64,000 nt of DNA, from contig NZ_CP109442.1 of assembly GCF_036227205.1 (NCBI RefSeq), forward strand, positions 5,022,001 through 5,086,000, given 5' to 3'. This document shows, one piece after another, positions 8,793-18,342 of the stretch; the stretch's first letter is position 1; every line of letters starts with the position of its first letter. The position numbers and the translations under genes were made by a program. The stretch comes from Amycolatopsis sp. NBC_01480 (GTDB lineage Bacteria; Actinomycetota; Actinomycetes; Mycobacteriales; Pseudonocardiaceae). The notes under the pieces were generated by a model that saw only the letters and a program-made list of their open reading frames with translations, searched no databases and was not told where the DNA came from.

Positions 8793-9052
8793 GCAGGTCC
8801 TCGCTGATCAGCACGGTGGGCGGGACGAGGCGGCTCGGCTTCCGGCGGCCGCGCACCGGCGGGCCTCGGCACGATCCGGGCGGAGGTGGTGCCGAGCCCG
8901 GTCGGGCCGTAGATCGACGGCGGCAACGGTTGCGGCCCAGCCTGTGGCGGTGGGCCGGGCCGTGGCGACGGCTTCTGTTGCGGCGGCTGCGGGGTCGCAG
9001 GCCGCCGCGGCTCGGCTTCCGCCGGGCGCGGCGGCGTGGTCGGGGTGGCCAT
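8789..9052 (-). CDS. Small proline-rich protein with GPTGLGT motif; candidate stand-alone encapsulin cargo-loading peptide
   Basis: An 87-residue, Pro/Ala/Arg-rich, apparently disordered protein. It starts two bases after the stop of shell gene 1 and its stop overlaps the start of shell gene 2 (ATGA), so it is embedded in the operon by translational coupling and is very likely real. Residues 47-60 read [14 protein letters not shown]. From memory, the disordered N-terminal domain of 2-methylisoborneol synthases, a known family 2B cargo, contains a similar GPTGxGTAA segment. The ORF therefore looks like a loading domain with no enzyme attached. The neighbouring polyprenyl synthase conversely lacks such a domain. 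Function as a cargo adaptor is inference. Confidence 0.75.
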   Translation of the reverse strand: MATPTTPPRPAEAEPRRPATPQPPQQKPSPRPGPPPQAGPQPLPPSIYGPTGLGTTSARIVPRPAGARPPEAEPPRPAHRADQRGPA

Positions 9053-9054
9053 GC

Positions 9055-10467
<1,413 letters not shown>

Positions 10468-10952
10468 AGCGAAAACCACCTATCGTCGATTTTCGGGCGC
10501 GGAAGGTGCAGTGCGAAATGAAGATCGTCTTCGCGAGCATTTGCTGGGCCCTGCGATTTACCCCGGCCGGCGTGGCGGGATGAACATATCAAGCCGCCCA
10601 CCCGGAACAATCACACGATCGGGTTTCGGGAAGCGGTTCACCTGTTTGCCGAACAACAATCGGACATATTTCGAGCAAATGATCTTGCCGGGGCCGAGGC
10701 TCGGTCACCGACGGTTCGCCCGCGTCACCCGGTCGGGAATCGTCTGGGGAAATCGCCGCACTTTCCCAGGTCGGCGCCCGGCTTTGCGACCGCCGTGACC
10801 GCGCACGGCTGCTCCGTTCCGGCGATTCACAGGGCCGACCGGGGCCGCTCGCCGGAAAGGGCGAGGCCTGTCTTGTCGCTCGCTATTTACCTGGCTAGCT
10901 TGAGCGGAGCAATTCGCCGGGTGATGGCGCGGGCAGTGGTGGAAGGGTGCGG
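10468..10952. other. Divergent intergenic region upstream of the encapsulin operon
   Basis: This 485-bp gap is lower in GC than its surroundings around 10560-10690. It must hold the encapsulin-operon promoter on the minus strand, but I cannot pick out a convincing -35/-10 pair there. On the plus strand a good promoter for the DUF4239 gene is at 10873-10901. ORFs that cross this region lack ribosome sites and codon bias and look spurious. Confidence 0.55.
10873..10901 (+). promoter_or_regulatory. Putative sigma-70-type promoter for the DUF4239 gene
   Basis: TTGTCG and TAGCTT are separated by 17 bases, about 50 bp before the DUF4239 start codon. This is close to the actinobacterial vegetative consensus (TTGACN, TANNNT). 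No operator-like repeat overlaps it. Confidence 0.5.
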
Positions 10953-11714
10953 ATGAACGTCTACCTGACCGGGATCTTCTGGGTGGTCGGTGCCGCGGTG
11001 GTTGCGGCGGTGATCGGCTATCTGGTGCGGCGTTTCGGCTGGGACGAAGGTCGTCGTGACAACAACGACGCGGCCGGGCAGGTGTTCACCATTGTCGGCG
11101 GTTTGTACGCCGTGCTCGTCGTTTTTGTGCTCATCTCGTTGTTCGACAACGTCAGCACCGCGCGCGAGGGCTCGTACACCGAGGCGGACGGCCTGGTCGC
11201 GATGAGCTGGGCCGCCGACTCGCTGCCCGGCGACACCGCCCCGAAGGTCCGCCAGCTGGCTTCGGCGTACGCCGCCACGGTCCAGCGCCAGGAGTGGCCG
11301 CGGCTCGCGGACGGCGGCGCGATGCCCGACACCGGCTGGAACCAGCTCGGCCAGCTCAGCAAGACCATTGCGGGGGCGCAGGCCGACGGCGACTGGATGA
11401 ACGACCGTAAAAGCGAGGCAGCGAACCAGCTCTGGCAGGTCTACCAGGCGCGCCAGGCCCGGCTCACCGCCTCGGCGGCCAGCGGCGTCGGCTCCGTGGT
11501 GTGGTTCGCGCTGATCCTCGGCAGCTTCATCTCCGTGCTGCTGCCCAACCTCTTCGGCGGCACGCGGATGGCCGCGCACCTGGTCATCGTGTCCACTTTG
11601 GCCGGTACCATCGCGCTGCTGCTGTACGCGATCTTCCAGCTGCAGAACCCGTTCGCCGGCGGGGCGAACATCCAGCCGGACGCGTTCACCTCCGCGCTGG
11701 CCCGGCTTTCCTGA
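10953..11714 (+). CDS. DUF4239 membrane protein
   Basis: A 253-residue protein with two N-terminal transmembrane segments (about 3-25 and 45-68) and two C-terminal ones (about 175-197 and 205-228), with a soluble domain of some 100 residues between them. This layout and the DNNDAAGQVFTIVGGLYAVLVVFV motif fit DUF4239, a bestrophin-like family without an established role. The ATG at 10953 is preceded by GGAAGGG at good spacing; a GTG two codons earlier is inside that site. The next gene begins five bases after its stop, so the two are probably co-transcribed. Confidence 0.8.
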   Translation: MNVYLTGIFWVVGAAVVAAVIGYLVRRFGWDEGRRDNNDAAGQVFTIVGGLYAVLVVFVLISLFDNVSTAREGSYTEADGLVAMSWAADSLPGDTAPKVRQLASAYAATVQRQEWPRLADGGAMPDTGWNQLGQLSKTIAGAQADGDWMNDRKSEAANQLWQVYQARQARLTASAASGVGSVVWFALILGSFISVLLPNLFGGTRMAAHLVIVSTLAGTIALLLYAIFQLQNPFAGGANIQPDAFTSALARLS

Positions 11715-11719
11715 CCGCC

Positions 11720-13024
11720 GTGCGCCTCGTCCGCCTCCTGCCCCCGCTGGCCGCCGCCGTAGTCGTTTCGGGGCTGCTGGCCGTGTCCGGCCTGCTCGGC
11801 CCGCCCGGCCGGACGTCCGCCGCGGCGCCCGCCGGCTGTGAAATCCTTCAGGTGGAGAACCAGTTTTCCGGCGCGTCCTCGGTCGTGCGCCTCACGGTGC
11901 CCGGGGGGGACCGCCGCGAACTCGGCGAAACCGGCTACGCGCTGAACGCCATCGCCTATTCCGCCGACCAGGACATGGTTTACGGCGTCGCCGACGCGCC
12001 CCACCACGGCCGGTTCGCCGACGGCGCCCACGCCGTGGAGATCTCACGCTCCGGGCAGGTCGCCGACCTCGGCTCGGTCGGCCGCGCGGGCCGCCGCGGC
12101 GGCTGGAGCTGGGCCACCGGCGCCACAGCCGGCGCGATCGACGGCACCACCTGGTACCTGCAACGCGCCGACGATCTGTACACAGTGGACATCGACCCGG
12201 CCGGCCCGGACTACCTCACCGTGACCGGCCGGGTGCAGCTGCGGCCGGTGGCGCTGGCCTCCGGCGTCGATGATTTCGCCTACGACGCGGCGTCCGGACT
12301 GCTGTACGGCGTCTCCATGTCGTTCGCGGGCCATGGCCGGGTGGTCACGATCGACCCGCGGACCGGGCACGTAGAACCGTTGCCAGGGTTAAGTTTCCCG
12401 GCCGCGAGCGCGTACGGGGCGGTGGTGCTGGGACCGGACAACACGCTGTACGCGACCGCGAATCGGATCGGGTACCGCAGCGTGACGTATCGGCTGCCGC
12501 TCGACGGTTCCGGTCCGGCGGTGGAGATCAGCACCGGACCGCCGCTGGTCAGCTCCGACGCCGCGGGCTGCTTGGTCTCCTCGCCTCCACCGTCCTCACC
12601 GCCACCATCGCCGCCGCCTTTCTCAACGCCTCCGCCGCGTTCGTTGCCGGCTCCGCCGTCGTCTTCGTCGAGCCCGCCGTCTTCGTCCTCTTCAAGCGCG
12701 CCACTGTCTTCCTCGAGCCCTACGCCCGCTCCGCAGTCGTTGCCTCCACTGCCCCCGCCGCCGAACGCGTCGGCGCTCGTGGAGCAGCCGTCGCCGCAAC
12801 CGCGGGTGGACACCTCCACGCCATCCCCGACACCGACGCCGTCCGCGGTCCAGGCCCCGCCGCCGAGTCCGGTGCCGTCCGGGCGGCCGAAGCCCCAGCC
12901 GAGCGCCTCGCCGGTCGTCGACACCGCGGCGCACGTCAAGGAACAGCGCCGCTGGGGCCTGACCGTGCTGATCCTGGTGCTCGGCGCGGGTGCCGCCGCA
13001 AGTCGTGTGAGACGCGGCCGTTAA
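11720..13024 (+). CDS. Secreted surface protein with propeller-like domain, Pro/Ser-rich stalk and C-terminal membrane anchor
   Basis: A 434-residue protein: signal peptide (1-35), a globular domain (about 38-280) with repeated short beta-rich units such as LNAIAYSADQDMVYGV and DDFAYDAASGLLYGVS that resemble DUF6923-type beta-propellers, a low-complexity Pro/Ser/Thr stalk of about 120 residues, and a C-terminal hydrophobic helix followed by RVRRGR. There is no LPXTG motif, so it is probably held by the transmembrane helix rather than by sortase. The GTG start lies just after the DUF4239 stop. Function unknown; the layout suggests display outside the cell wall. Confidence 0.75.
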   Translation: MRLVRLLPPLAAAVVVSGLLAVSGLLGPPGRTSAAAPAGCEILQVENQFSGASSVVRLTVPGGDRRELGETGYALNAIAYSADQDMVYGVADAPHHGRFADGAHAVEISRSGQVADLGSVGRAGRRGGWSWATGATAGAIDGTTWYLQRADDLYTVDIDPAGPDYLTVTGRVQLRPVALASGVDDFAYDAASGLLYGVSMSFAGHGRVVTIDPRTGHVEPLPGLSFPAASAYGAVVLGPDNTLYATANRIGYRSVTYRLPLDGSGPAVEISTGPPLVSSDAAGCLVSSPPPSSPPPSPPPFSTPPPRSLPAPPSSSSSPPSSSSSSAPLSSSSPTPAPQSLPPLPPPPNASALVEQPSPQPRVDTSTPSPTPTPSAVQAPPPSPVPSGRPKPQPSASPVVDTAAHVKEQRRWGLTVLILVLGAGAAASRVRRGR

Positions 13025-13115
13025 CCCGGGTTTCGCCTCGAAGACGGCCGCCGTCCAACTCGGCCGCGAAGACTCCGCCTCCGGCGTCACCCGACGCCGG
13101 AGGAGGAGAACACGG

Positions 13116-14750
13116 ATGAAGCGCGTGAGATTCGGGGTTGTCGCGGGGTTGCTCGCCCTGCCGCTGGTGACCACGGGCACTGCATCAGGTGCGGTGTCAG
13201 GGAATGGCTACCAGTCCAGCGTCCGCGACGACCACTACCGGGCGCGGTCCGGGCAGACCCTGCAAATCGGCGGCGACGGCGTGCTCGGCAACGACGCACT
13301 CGGCGCCCGCGGCCGCGCGCTGACCTCCGGCGGCGCCGTGGTCCGGCACACCGCGCCCGCACACGGCTCCCTCACGATCGGCGCCGACGGCACGTTCCGC
13401 TACACCCCGGCACCCGGCTTCCACGGCCAGGACACCTTTACCTACACGGCTTCGGACGCCGTCCGGCTGTACCCGACGAACCTGCCGCCGCTCGCGACGA
13501 TCGGCGGCGTGCCCCTCACCGGCGGCGCCTACGGTTCCGCGCTGACGCCGGTGCCGGGCTCACCCGGCGAGTTCTACGGCCTCACCGACCGCGGCCCGAA
13601 CGTCGACGCCCCGGACGGGTCCAAAGTGGAGCCGCTGCCCGCGTTCGACCCCGCGATCGGCCGGTTCCGGCTCCGCGACGGGAAAGCCGTGCTGGAGAAG
13701 CGGATCCCGCTGCGCGCGGCCGACGGCTCGCCGTACAACGGGCAGGTCAGCACCACCGCCGACACCGGCGAGAAGATCGTGGACCTGAACGGGAAGCCGC
13801 TGCCCGCCTCCCCGGACGGCTACGACTCCGAAGGCCTGGTGGCGCAGCGCGACGGCACGTTCTGGGTGTCGGACGAGTACGGCCCGTTCATCACGCACTT
13901 CCGCGCCGACGGCCGCGCGATCGAGCGGCTCTCGCCGTTCGACGGCTCGCTGCCGAAGGAGCTGAAGTACCGCGTGCCGAACAAGGGCATGGAGGGCCTG
14001 GCCCTCACCCCGGACGGCCGGACGCTGGTCGGCATCATGCAGTCCGCGCCGCAGCAGCCGGACCTGACCAAGAAGCCCGGCAACGTCACCACGCTGCGGA
14101 TCGTCACCGTCGACCTGAAGACCCGCGCCACGCACGAGTACCTCTACCTGCTCGACAACCCCGACGACACCGGCACCGCAGTCAGCGAGATCACCGCGCT
14201 GTCGTCGACGAAGTTCCTGGTGGACGAGCGTGACGGCAAGTTCCAGCCCGGCGCGTACAAGAAGCTGTTCGAGATCGACCTTTCCGGCGCGACCGACGTC
14301 GGGCCGGGGGAGAAGGTGAAGGACGCGCCGTACGACGCGGCGAAGGGCGGGCTGCTCGTCGGCGACAAGCAGCAGAGCCTCGACGCGTACGTCGGCAAGG
14401 ACACCACCGACGAGGCCGTGCAGGATCTGGCGAAGGTGGGCGTGCGGGCTGTCTCGAAGAAGCTGTACGTCGATCTCGGCGCGCTGGTGACGAACCTCGA
14501 CCCGGCGGGCGGCTTCTTCGGCCACGACAAGGTGGAGGGCGTCGCGACCACGGACGGCGGCCGGACCCTGGTGATCAGCAACGACAACGACTTCGGCATC
14601 GACGCGGTGGCGAACACGGCCGCCCCGTACACCCTGCACCCGAAGACGCTGCCGGACGGCAAGCAGGACGACGGCGAGTACCTGGCCGTGGACACCACGA
14701 AGCTGCCGGCGCGCACCGGCACCGCGACCGTGACGATCGACGTCCGCTGA
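13116..14750 (+). CDS. Secreted phytase-like esterase (esterase-like activity of phytase family)
   Basis: A 544-residue exported protein. After the signal peptide (1-26) comes a Big/cadherin-like module (about 38-110) containing APAHGSLTIGADGTFRYTPAPGFHGQDTF, a pattern common in adhesive bacterial repeats. The rest is the phytase-like propeller domain (PF13449) with YGLTDRGPNVD, DGYDSEGLV, FWVSDEYGPFI, GMEGLALTPDGRTL and VEGVATTDGGRTLVISNDNDFG. Family members are thought to hydrolyse phosphate esters, but few have been tested. GGAGGAGGAGA precedes the ATG. The gene follows the surface protein by about 90 bp and may share its transcript. Confidence 0.85.
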   Translation: MKRVRFGVVAGLLALPLVTTGTASGAVSGNGYQSSVRDDHYRARSGQTLQIGGDGVLGNDALGARGRALTSGGAVVRHTAPAHGSLTIGADGTFRYTPAPGFHGQDTFTYTASDAVRLYPTNLPPLATIGGVPLTGGAYGSALTPVPGSPGEFYGLTDRGPNVDAPDGSKVEPLPAFDPAIGRFRLRDGKAVLEKRIPLRAADGSPYNGQVSTTADTGEKIVDLNGKPLPASPDGYDSEGLVAQRDGTFWVSDEYGPFITHFRADGRAIERLSPFDGSLPKELKYRVPNKGMEGLALTPDGRTLVGIMQSAPQQPDLTKKPGNVTTLRIVTVDLKTRATHEYLYLLDNPDDTGTAVSEITALSSTKFLVDERDGKFQPGAYKKLFEIDLSGATDVGPGEKVKDAPYDAAKGGLLVGDKQQSLDAYVGKDTTDEAVQDLAKVGVRAVSKKLYVDLGALVTNLDPAGGFFGHDKVEGVATTDGGRTLVISNDNDFGIDAVANTAAPYTLHPKTLPDGKQDDGEYLAVDTTKLPARTGTATVTIDVR

Positions 14751-14757
14751 GGTTTGC

Positions 14758-15774
14758 TCAGTACTTGTACTGGTCCACATTGTCCTGGGTGATCCGCAGC
14801 GGGTCACCCAGGAGGATGGTCTTGGTGGTCGCGTCGTACTTCACCGTCGGCAGCTCGAGGCTGACGTTGTTGCTGGGGCCGAGCGGCTTGCCCTGCGCGA
14901 GCTGCTCGGCCGTCCAGGCGGTGAGGTAGCCGAGCGCCTGGACGTCCCACAACACGGACATCGAGGACGAGCCGTCGAGCAGGTACGGCTTCATCGTCTG
15001 CGGCGTGCCGACGCCGACGGTGTACACCTGGCCGATTTTCTGCTGGTCGCGCACGGCCTGCGCGACCCCGGGAGCGGCCGTGGTGCACTGCCCGATCAGC
15101 CCGGCCAGGTCCGGGTGCGCGGTGAGGATCTGCTTCGCGAGCGTCGTCGCCGTAGCGGTGTCTTCGCCCGCGTACACGGTGTCGACGACCTGCGCCCGTG
15201 GGTAGTGCTCCGCGGTGTACGCCTTCTCGACGGCGGTCCACGCGTTGAGATTCGCCGCGGTCGCCCCACACGAGACGATGGCGATCTTGCCGGCATCGCC
15301 GGTCTTGGCCATCAGCGCGTCGACCAGCGCGGTGCCGACCCCGTCGGCGGTGGCCTGGTTGACGAACACCTCCCGCTGCGAGCCCGCCGCGTCGGTGTCG
15401 GTGGTGATCACGTGGATGCCCTGCGCCCGCGCGTCCGCGATCACGGGCGCCAGCGCGGCGGGGTCGTTGGGCGCCACCGCGATCACGTTCACGTGCTCGG
15501 TGATCAGGTCACGCAGGATCGCCGTCTGCGCCGCGGGGTCGACCGTCGCGGGCCCGCGCGTGATCCACTGCGCGCCCAGCTGCTGCGCCGCGCTCAGCCC
15601 ACCCGCGTTCATCGCGGTGAAGTACGGAATACCCGCGACCTTCGGCACGAACGCGATCTTGACCGGCGCGTCCGGCGGCGCCTGCCCGAGCCCGCCCGAG
15701 CAGCCCACGAGGACGGCCACCGCCCCCAGCAGCGCCACGACGCCCAGCACGAGCGTCTTCGTCGGCCCTCGCAT
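14758..15774 (-). CDS. Orphan sugar-binding lipoprotein (RhaS/LsrB type)
   Basis: A 338-residue lipoprotein: signal peptide with lipobox LVGC, then a Peripla_BP_4 fold starting VKIAFVPKVAGIPYFTAMN. The segment GTPQTMKPYLLDGSSSMSVLWDVQALGYL and the ending ITQDNVDQYKY resemble the rhamnose (RhaS) and autoinducer-2 (LsrB) binding proteins. No permease or ATPase gene is adjacent, so it either serves a transporter elsewhere or works as a sensor subunit. I preferred the ATG at 15774 because AGAAGGA is nine bases upstream; the ATG three codons earlier abuts that site. It is convergent with the phytase-like gene, with only seven bases between stops. Confidence 0.85.
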   Translation of the reverse strand: MRGPTKTLVLGVVALLGAVAVLVGCSGGLGQAPPDAPVKIAFVPKVAGIPYFTAMNAGGLSAAQQLGAQWITRGPATVDPAAQTAILRDLITEHVNVIAVAPNDPAALAPVIADARAQGIHVITTDTDAAGSQREVFVNQATADGVGTALVDALMAKTGDAGKIAIVSCGATAANLNAWTAVEKAYTAEHYPRAQVVDTVYAGEDTATATTLAKQILTAHPDLAGLIGQCTTAAPGVAQAVRDQQKIGQVYTVGVGTPQTMKPYLLDGSSSMSVLWDVQALGYLTAWTAEQLAQGKPLGPSNNVSLELPTVKYDATTKTILLGDPLRITQDNVDQYKY

Positions 15775-15909
15775 CCCCACCATTCCTTCTGGTTCGCGGT
15801 CTGCACGGTGGAGACCTGGAGGCAAGGTAGGGGAGACCGCTCACGGGGGTCAACCGGTTGTGTGCAAAGGGTTACTGAAGTGAGTTCATCGTGGCGGTGA
15901 CGGGGTTGG

Positions 15910-15925
15910 TACCCATTCGGGGTAT
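15910..15925. promoter_or_regulatory. CsoR-like copper operator, copy 1
   Basis: TACCCATTCGGGGTAT is a G/C-tract inverted repeat of the form TACCC-N4-GGGGTA, 18 bases before the DUF6153 start. It resembles operators of CsoR-family copper sensors and matches the palindrome at 17813-17829 upstream of DUF4396. No csoR gene is in the window. Confidence 0.5.
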
Positions 15926-15943
15926 GGGTTAGGGTGATCGGCG

Positions 15944-16393
15944 ATGATCTCCCGTTCGGCTGCTTCCGGCCCGGGCGCGTTTCTGGCGCGCTGGGTGCTG
16001 CTTGGTGCGGTGGTGCTGGGGGTTGTCGCGATGCATCACGTGGCAGCTCCTGGTGGTGCGATGGCTGATGGGCCGATAGGTGATGTCTCGATGGCTGGTG
16101 CCTCGATGGGGCACGTTGCCGAGGCTCACGCTGCTGTTGAGAGTGCTGCTGCTGGGGCCGCCGCTCTTGAGGCTGTCGCACCGGCCGGGATGGACGGTGC
16201 GATGCATTCGATGCTGCACCTCTGCCTGGCCGTTTTGCTGGCGATGGCGGGCCTGCTACTACTCGTGATGCTGGTGTGGCGGGCCGGCCGGCCAGTGATC
16301 GCCGGACGCTCGGGGAATGTGGGTGCCGCCCGGCCACCGCCCTGGCGAACCGGCAGAGAACTCCTCACTGCCTCCTGCGTACTGCGGATCTGA
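15944..16393 (+). CDS. DUF6153 membrane protein, probably copper-associated
   Basis: A 149-residue protein with an N-terminal hydrophobic segment (about 13-30, ending VVAMHHV), a middle part rich in His, Met and Ala, and a second membrane segment (about 88-110, HSMLHLCLAVLLAMAGLLLLVML). The Met/His content around the membrane segments fits DUF6153, often found next to copper-handling genes. It sits directly upstream of a DUF305 lipoprotein with a gap of about 60 bp, so the two probably form an operon. The role may be copper binding or delivery at the membrane; that is inference. Confidence 0.72.
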   Translation: MISRSAASGPGAFLARWVLLGAVVLGVVAMHHVAAPGGAMADGPIGDVSMAGASMGHVAEAHAAVESAAAGAAALEAVAPAGMDGAMHSMLHLCLAVLLAMAGLLLLVMLVWRAGRPVIAGRSGNVGAARPPPWRTGRELLTASCVLRI

Positions 16394-16452
16394 GTGGACC
16401 GGTTTTCCCCGTGTCCACAGATTTCGCCGTACCCCAGTGAGGGAAGAAGCTC

Positions 16453-17007
16453 ATGAAACGCAAGTTCCTGGCGGGCCTCGTGCTGCCCGTGATCGCCGTG
16501 GTCCTGGTCGGATGCTCAGGCTCGCAGCCGGCCCCCGCCACCCACAACGCCGCGGACGTCGCCTTCGCGCAGGGCATGGTCCCGCACCACCAGCAGGCGG
16601 TCGAGATGGCCGTGCCCGTGCCGCAACACACCGCGAACCCCCGCGTGATCGCTCTCGCTAAGCAGATCCAACAGGCCCAGCAACCCGAGATCGACCAGCT
16701 CACCACCTGGCTGAAGACCTGGGGCGCCCCATTGCCTGCGACAGGCGACATGGGCGGAATGAACGGCATGGACCACGGTCAGCCCATGCCCGGCATGGTC
16801 GACACCGCGGGCCTGGACCAGCTGCGCGACCAGGCCTACGACCGCAAGTGGCTGGACCTGATGATCGAGCACCACGAAGGCGCCATCACCATGGCCCGCA
16901 CCGAGCTCTCCCAAGGTCAGGACACCGGCGCGAAAGCCATGGCCCAGCACATCACCGACTCCCAACAGGCGGAGATCACCACGATGAAGTCCCTGCTCGC
17001 CAGCTGA
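16453..17007 (+). CDS. DUF305 lipoprotein, putative copper-binding
   Basis: A 184-residue lipoprotein: signal peptide with lipobox VLVGC, then a DUF305 ferritin-like helical domain. The two hallmark helices carry QGMVPHHQQAVEMA (about 35-50) and LDLMIEHHEGAITMARTE (about 137-154), with a Met/His-rich loop MGGMNGMDHGQPMPGM between them. DUF305 proteins are widespread beside copper-resistance genes and are thought to bind copper outside the membrane. It follows the DUF6153 gene in the same direction. Confidence 0.88.
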   Translation: MKRKFLAGLVLPVIAVVLVGCSGSQPAPATHNAADVAFAQGMVPHHQQAVEMAVPVPQHTANPRVIALAKQIQQAQQPEIDQLTTWLKTWGAPLPATGDMGGMNGMDHGQPMPGMVDTAGLDQLRDQAYDRKWLDLMIEHHEGAITMARTELSQGQDTGAKAMAQHITDSQQAEITTMKSLLAS

Positions 17008-17812
17008 TTCGCTCGGGCTGGTGAGTCCTCGGATCGGTGGCTTCCCCGGGCAACTGAGTCCTCAGGGTGCCGCTTTCTCCGGGCAACTGAGTGCTCAGGA
17101 TGCCGCCTTCCCTGGACTGCTGAGTCCTCAGGATGGCTGGCCTCCCTGGGCGGCTGGTTCCCTGTGGTGGCTTCCCCTGGGCGAGCGGCCGGCGCGGCTG
17201 AACCACAGCCGGGCGCCCAGGACTGCTGCCTTCGGGAAGCCCCGGCAGCGAGCGGCTTCGCGGAGTCCGATCCGGACTCCGCGAAGCCGTTGTGCTGTCA
17301 GCCATCAGGTCGCTGCGCCGTCGTTGCTGTCATCGCCGCTCGGTGACAGAGCACTGCGTCTGCTGCCGCAACACTGCGCCGCCGCAACACTGCGCCGCCG
17401 CAACACTGCGCCACCGCCACGCCCTGCGAAGTCACTGTGTCGCCGCAACACTGCGCCGCCGCCACGCCCTGCGAAGTCACTGTGTCGCCGCGCTGTCAGG
17501 GAGATCGCGCCGCACCACCGTGCCGCACTACCGCGCCGCGCTGCAGCGCGACGAAGCTGCGGCGCTGCCGCAAAGCTGCGGTGTCGCTGCACTGCCGCGC
17601 TGTCAGGCCCCGTCGCAGCGAAGCCGCTGCTCCGCCGCGCCGCTCCGCGAAGCGCGCCGCTGCCGCTTTGCCGCTCGGCCACTACGCCGCCGCACCGTCA
17701 GGCTCCGTCGCAGCGAAGCTGCCGCGCCGCCGTGTCGCGAAATCCAGCTTCTGTCCCATAACCCCGCCTCCTCGCGACCCGGACGTGCTCCGCACCACCA
17801 CCCTGGCCCCAG
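17008..17812. repeat. Non-coding tandem-repeat tract between the copper genes
   Basis: About 0.8 kb without a credible gene. From roughly 17022 to 17180 there are about five degenerate 33-bp units, three of them containing the short palindrome CTGAG-NN-CTCAG. At 17369, 17385 and 17401 a 16-bp unit (CAACACTGCGCCGCCG) is repeated exactly or nearly so. From about 17412 to 17500 a 45-bp unit (containing GCCACGCCCTGCGAAGTCAC) is duplicated. Downstream the sequence stays rich in GCCGC/GCGAAGC words. ORFs through it have near-random third-base composition and no ribosome sites, so I do not annotate them. Confidence 0.7.
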
Positions 17813-17829
17813 ATACCCCCAAGGGGTAT
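17813..17829. promoter_or_regulatory. CsoR-like copper operator, copy 2
   Basis: ATACCCCCAAGGGGTAT is a perfect inverted repeat (ATACCCC, three-base spacer, GGGGTAT) just before the DUF4396 gene. It matches the general form of CsoR-type copper operators and the related site at 15910-15925. Confidence 0.62.
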
Positions 17830-17839
17830 GGTCCACACC

Positions 17840-18295
17840 ATGACCACACACCAGCACGGCGCGTCCTGGTCCGCCGCGGCCCAGGCGACGCTGCACTGCC
17901 TCACCGGTTGCGCCATCGGCGAGGTGCTCGGCATGGTTCTCGGCACCGCGTTCGGCCTGCACAACGCGGCCACGGTGGTGCTGTCGATCGTGCTCGCGTT
18001 CGTCTTCGGTTATGGCCTGACGATGCGCGGCGTGCTGAAGTCCGGTCTGGCGCTGTCGGCCGCGTTCAAGGTGGCGCTCGCGGCGGACACGGTGTCGATC
18101 GCGGTGATGGAGATCGTCGACAACACCGTGGTGGTCGCCATTCCCGGCGCGATGGACGCCGGGCTGGCGAGCGGGTTGTTCTGGCTGTCGCTGGTGATTT
18201 CGCTGGTGATCGCCTTCGTGGTCACGGTGCCGGTGAACAAGTGGATGATCGCCCGCGGCCGGGGGCACGCCGTCGTCCACGGCCATCACATGTAG
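17840..18295 (+). CDS. DUF4396 membrane protein, putative copper regulon member
   Basis: A 151-residue integral membrane protein with about four transmembrane segments, His-rich at both ends (MTTHQHG at the start; HAVVHGHHM at the end). The segment AAAQATLHCLTGCAIGEVLGMVLGTAFG matches DUF4396, a family commonly next to copper or heavy-metal genes. An ATG at 17828 would overlap the operator palindrome, so I prefer 17840; neither has an ideally spaced ribosome site (AAGGGG is 13 bases before 17840). The operator-like palindrome immediately upstream supports copper control. Confidence 0.8.
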   Translation: MTTHQHGASWSAAAQATLHCLTGCAIGEVLGMVLGTAFGLHNAATVVLSIVLAFVFGYGLTMRGVLKSGLALSAAFKVALAADTVSIAVMEIVDNTVVVAIPGAMDAGLASGLFWLSLVISLVIAFVVTVPVNKWMIARGRGHAVVHGHHM

Positions 18296-18342
18296 CCATG
18301 TGGGTGACGACCATACGTTCGATCCGCCGCTATTCTGAATGA

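Noticed and set aside
17022..17500. CRISPR array
   Set aside because: The repeats are contiguous and degenerate, with no unique spacers of constant length and no cas genes.
17021..18342. Several ORFs in the tandem-repeat tract (both strands)
   Set aside because: No ribosome sites, near-random third-base composition, and they cross the CsoR-like operator or run through DUF4396 in wrong frames.
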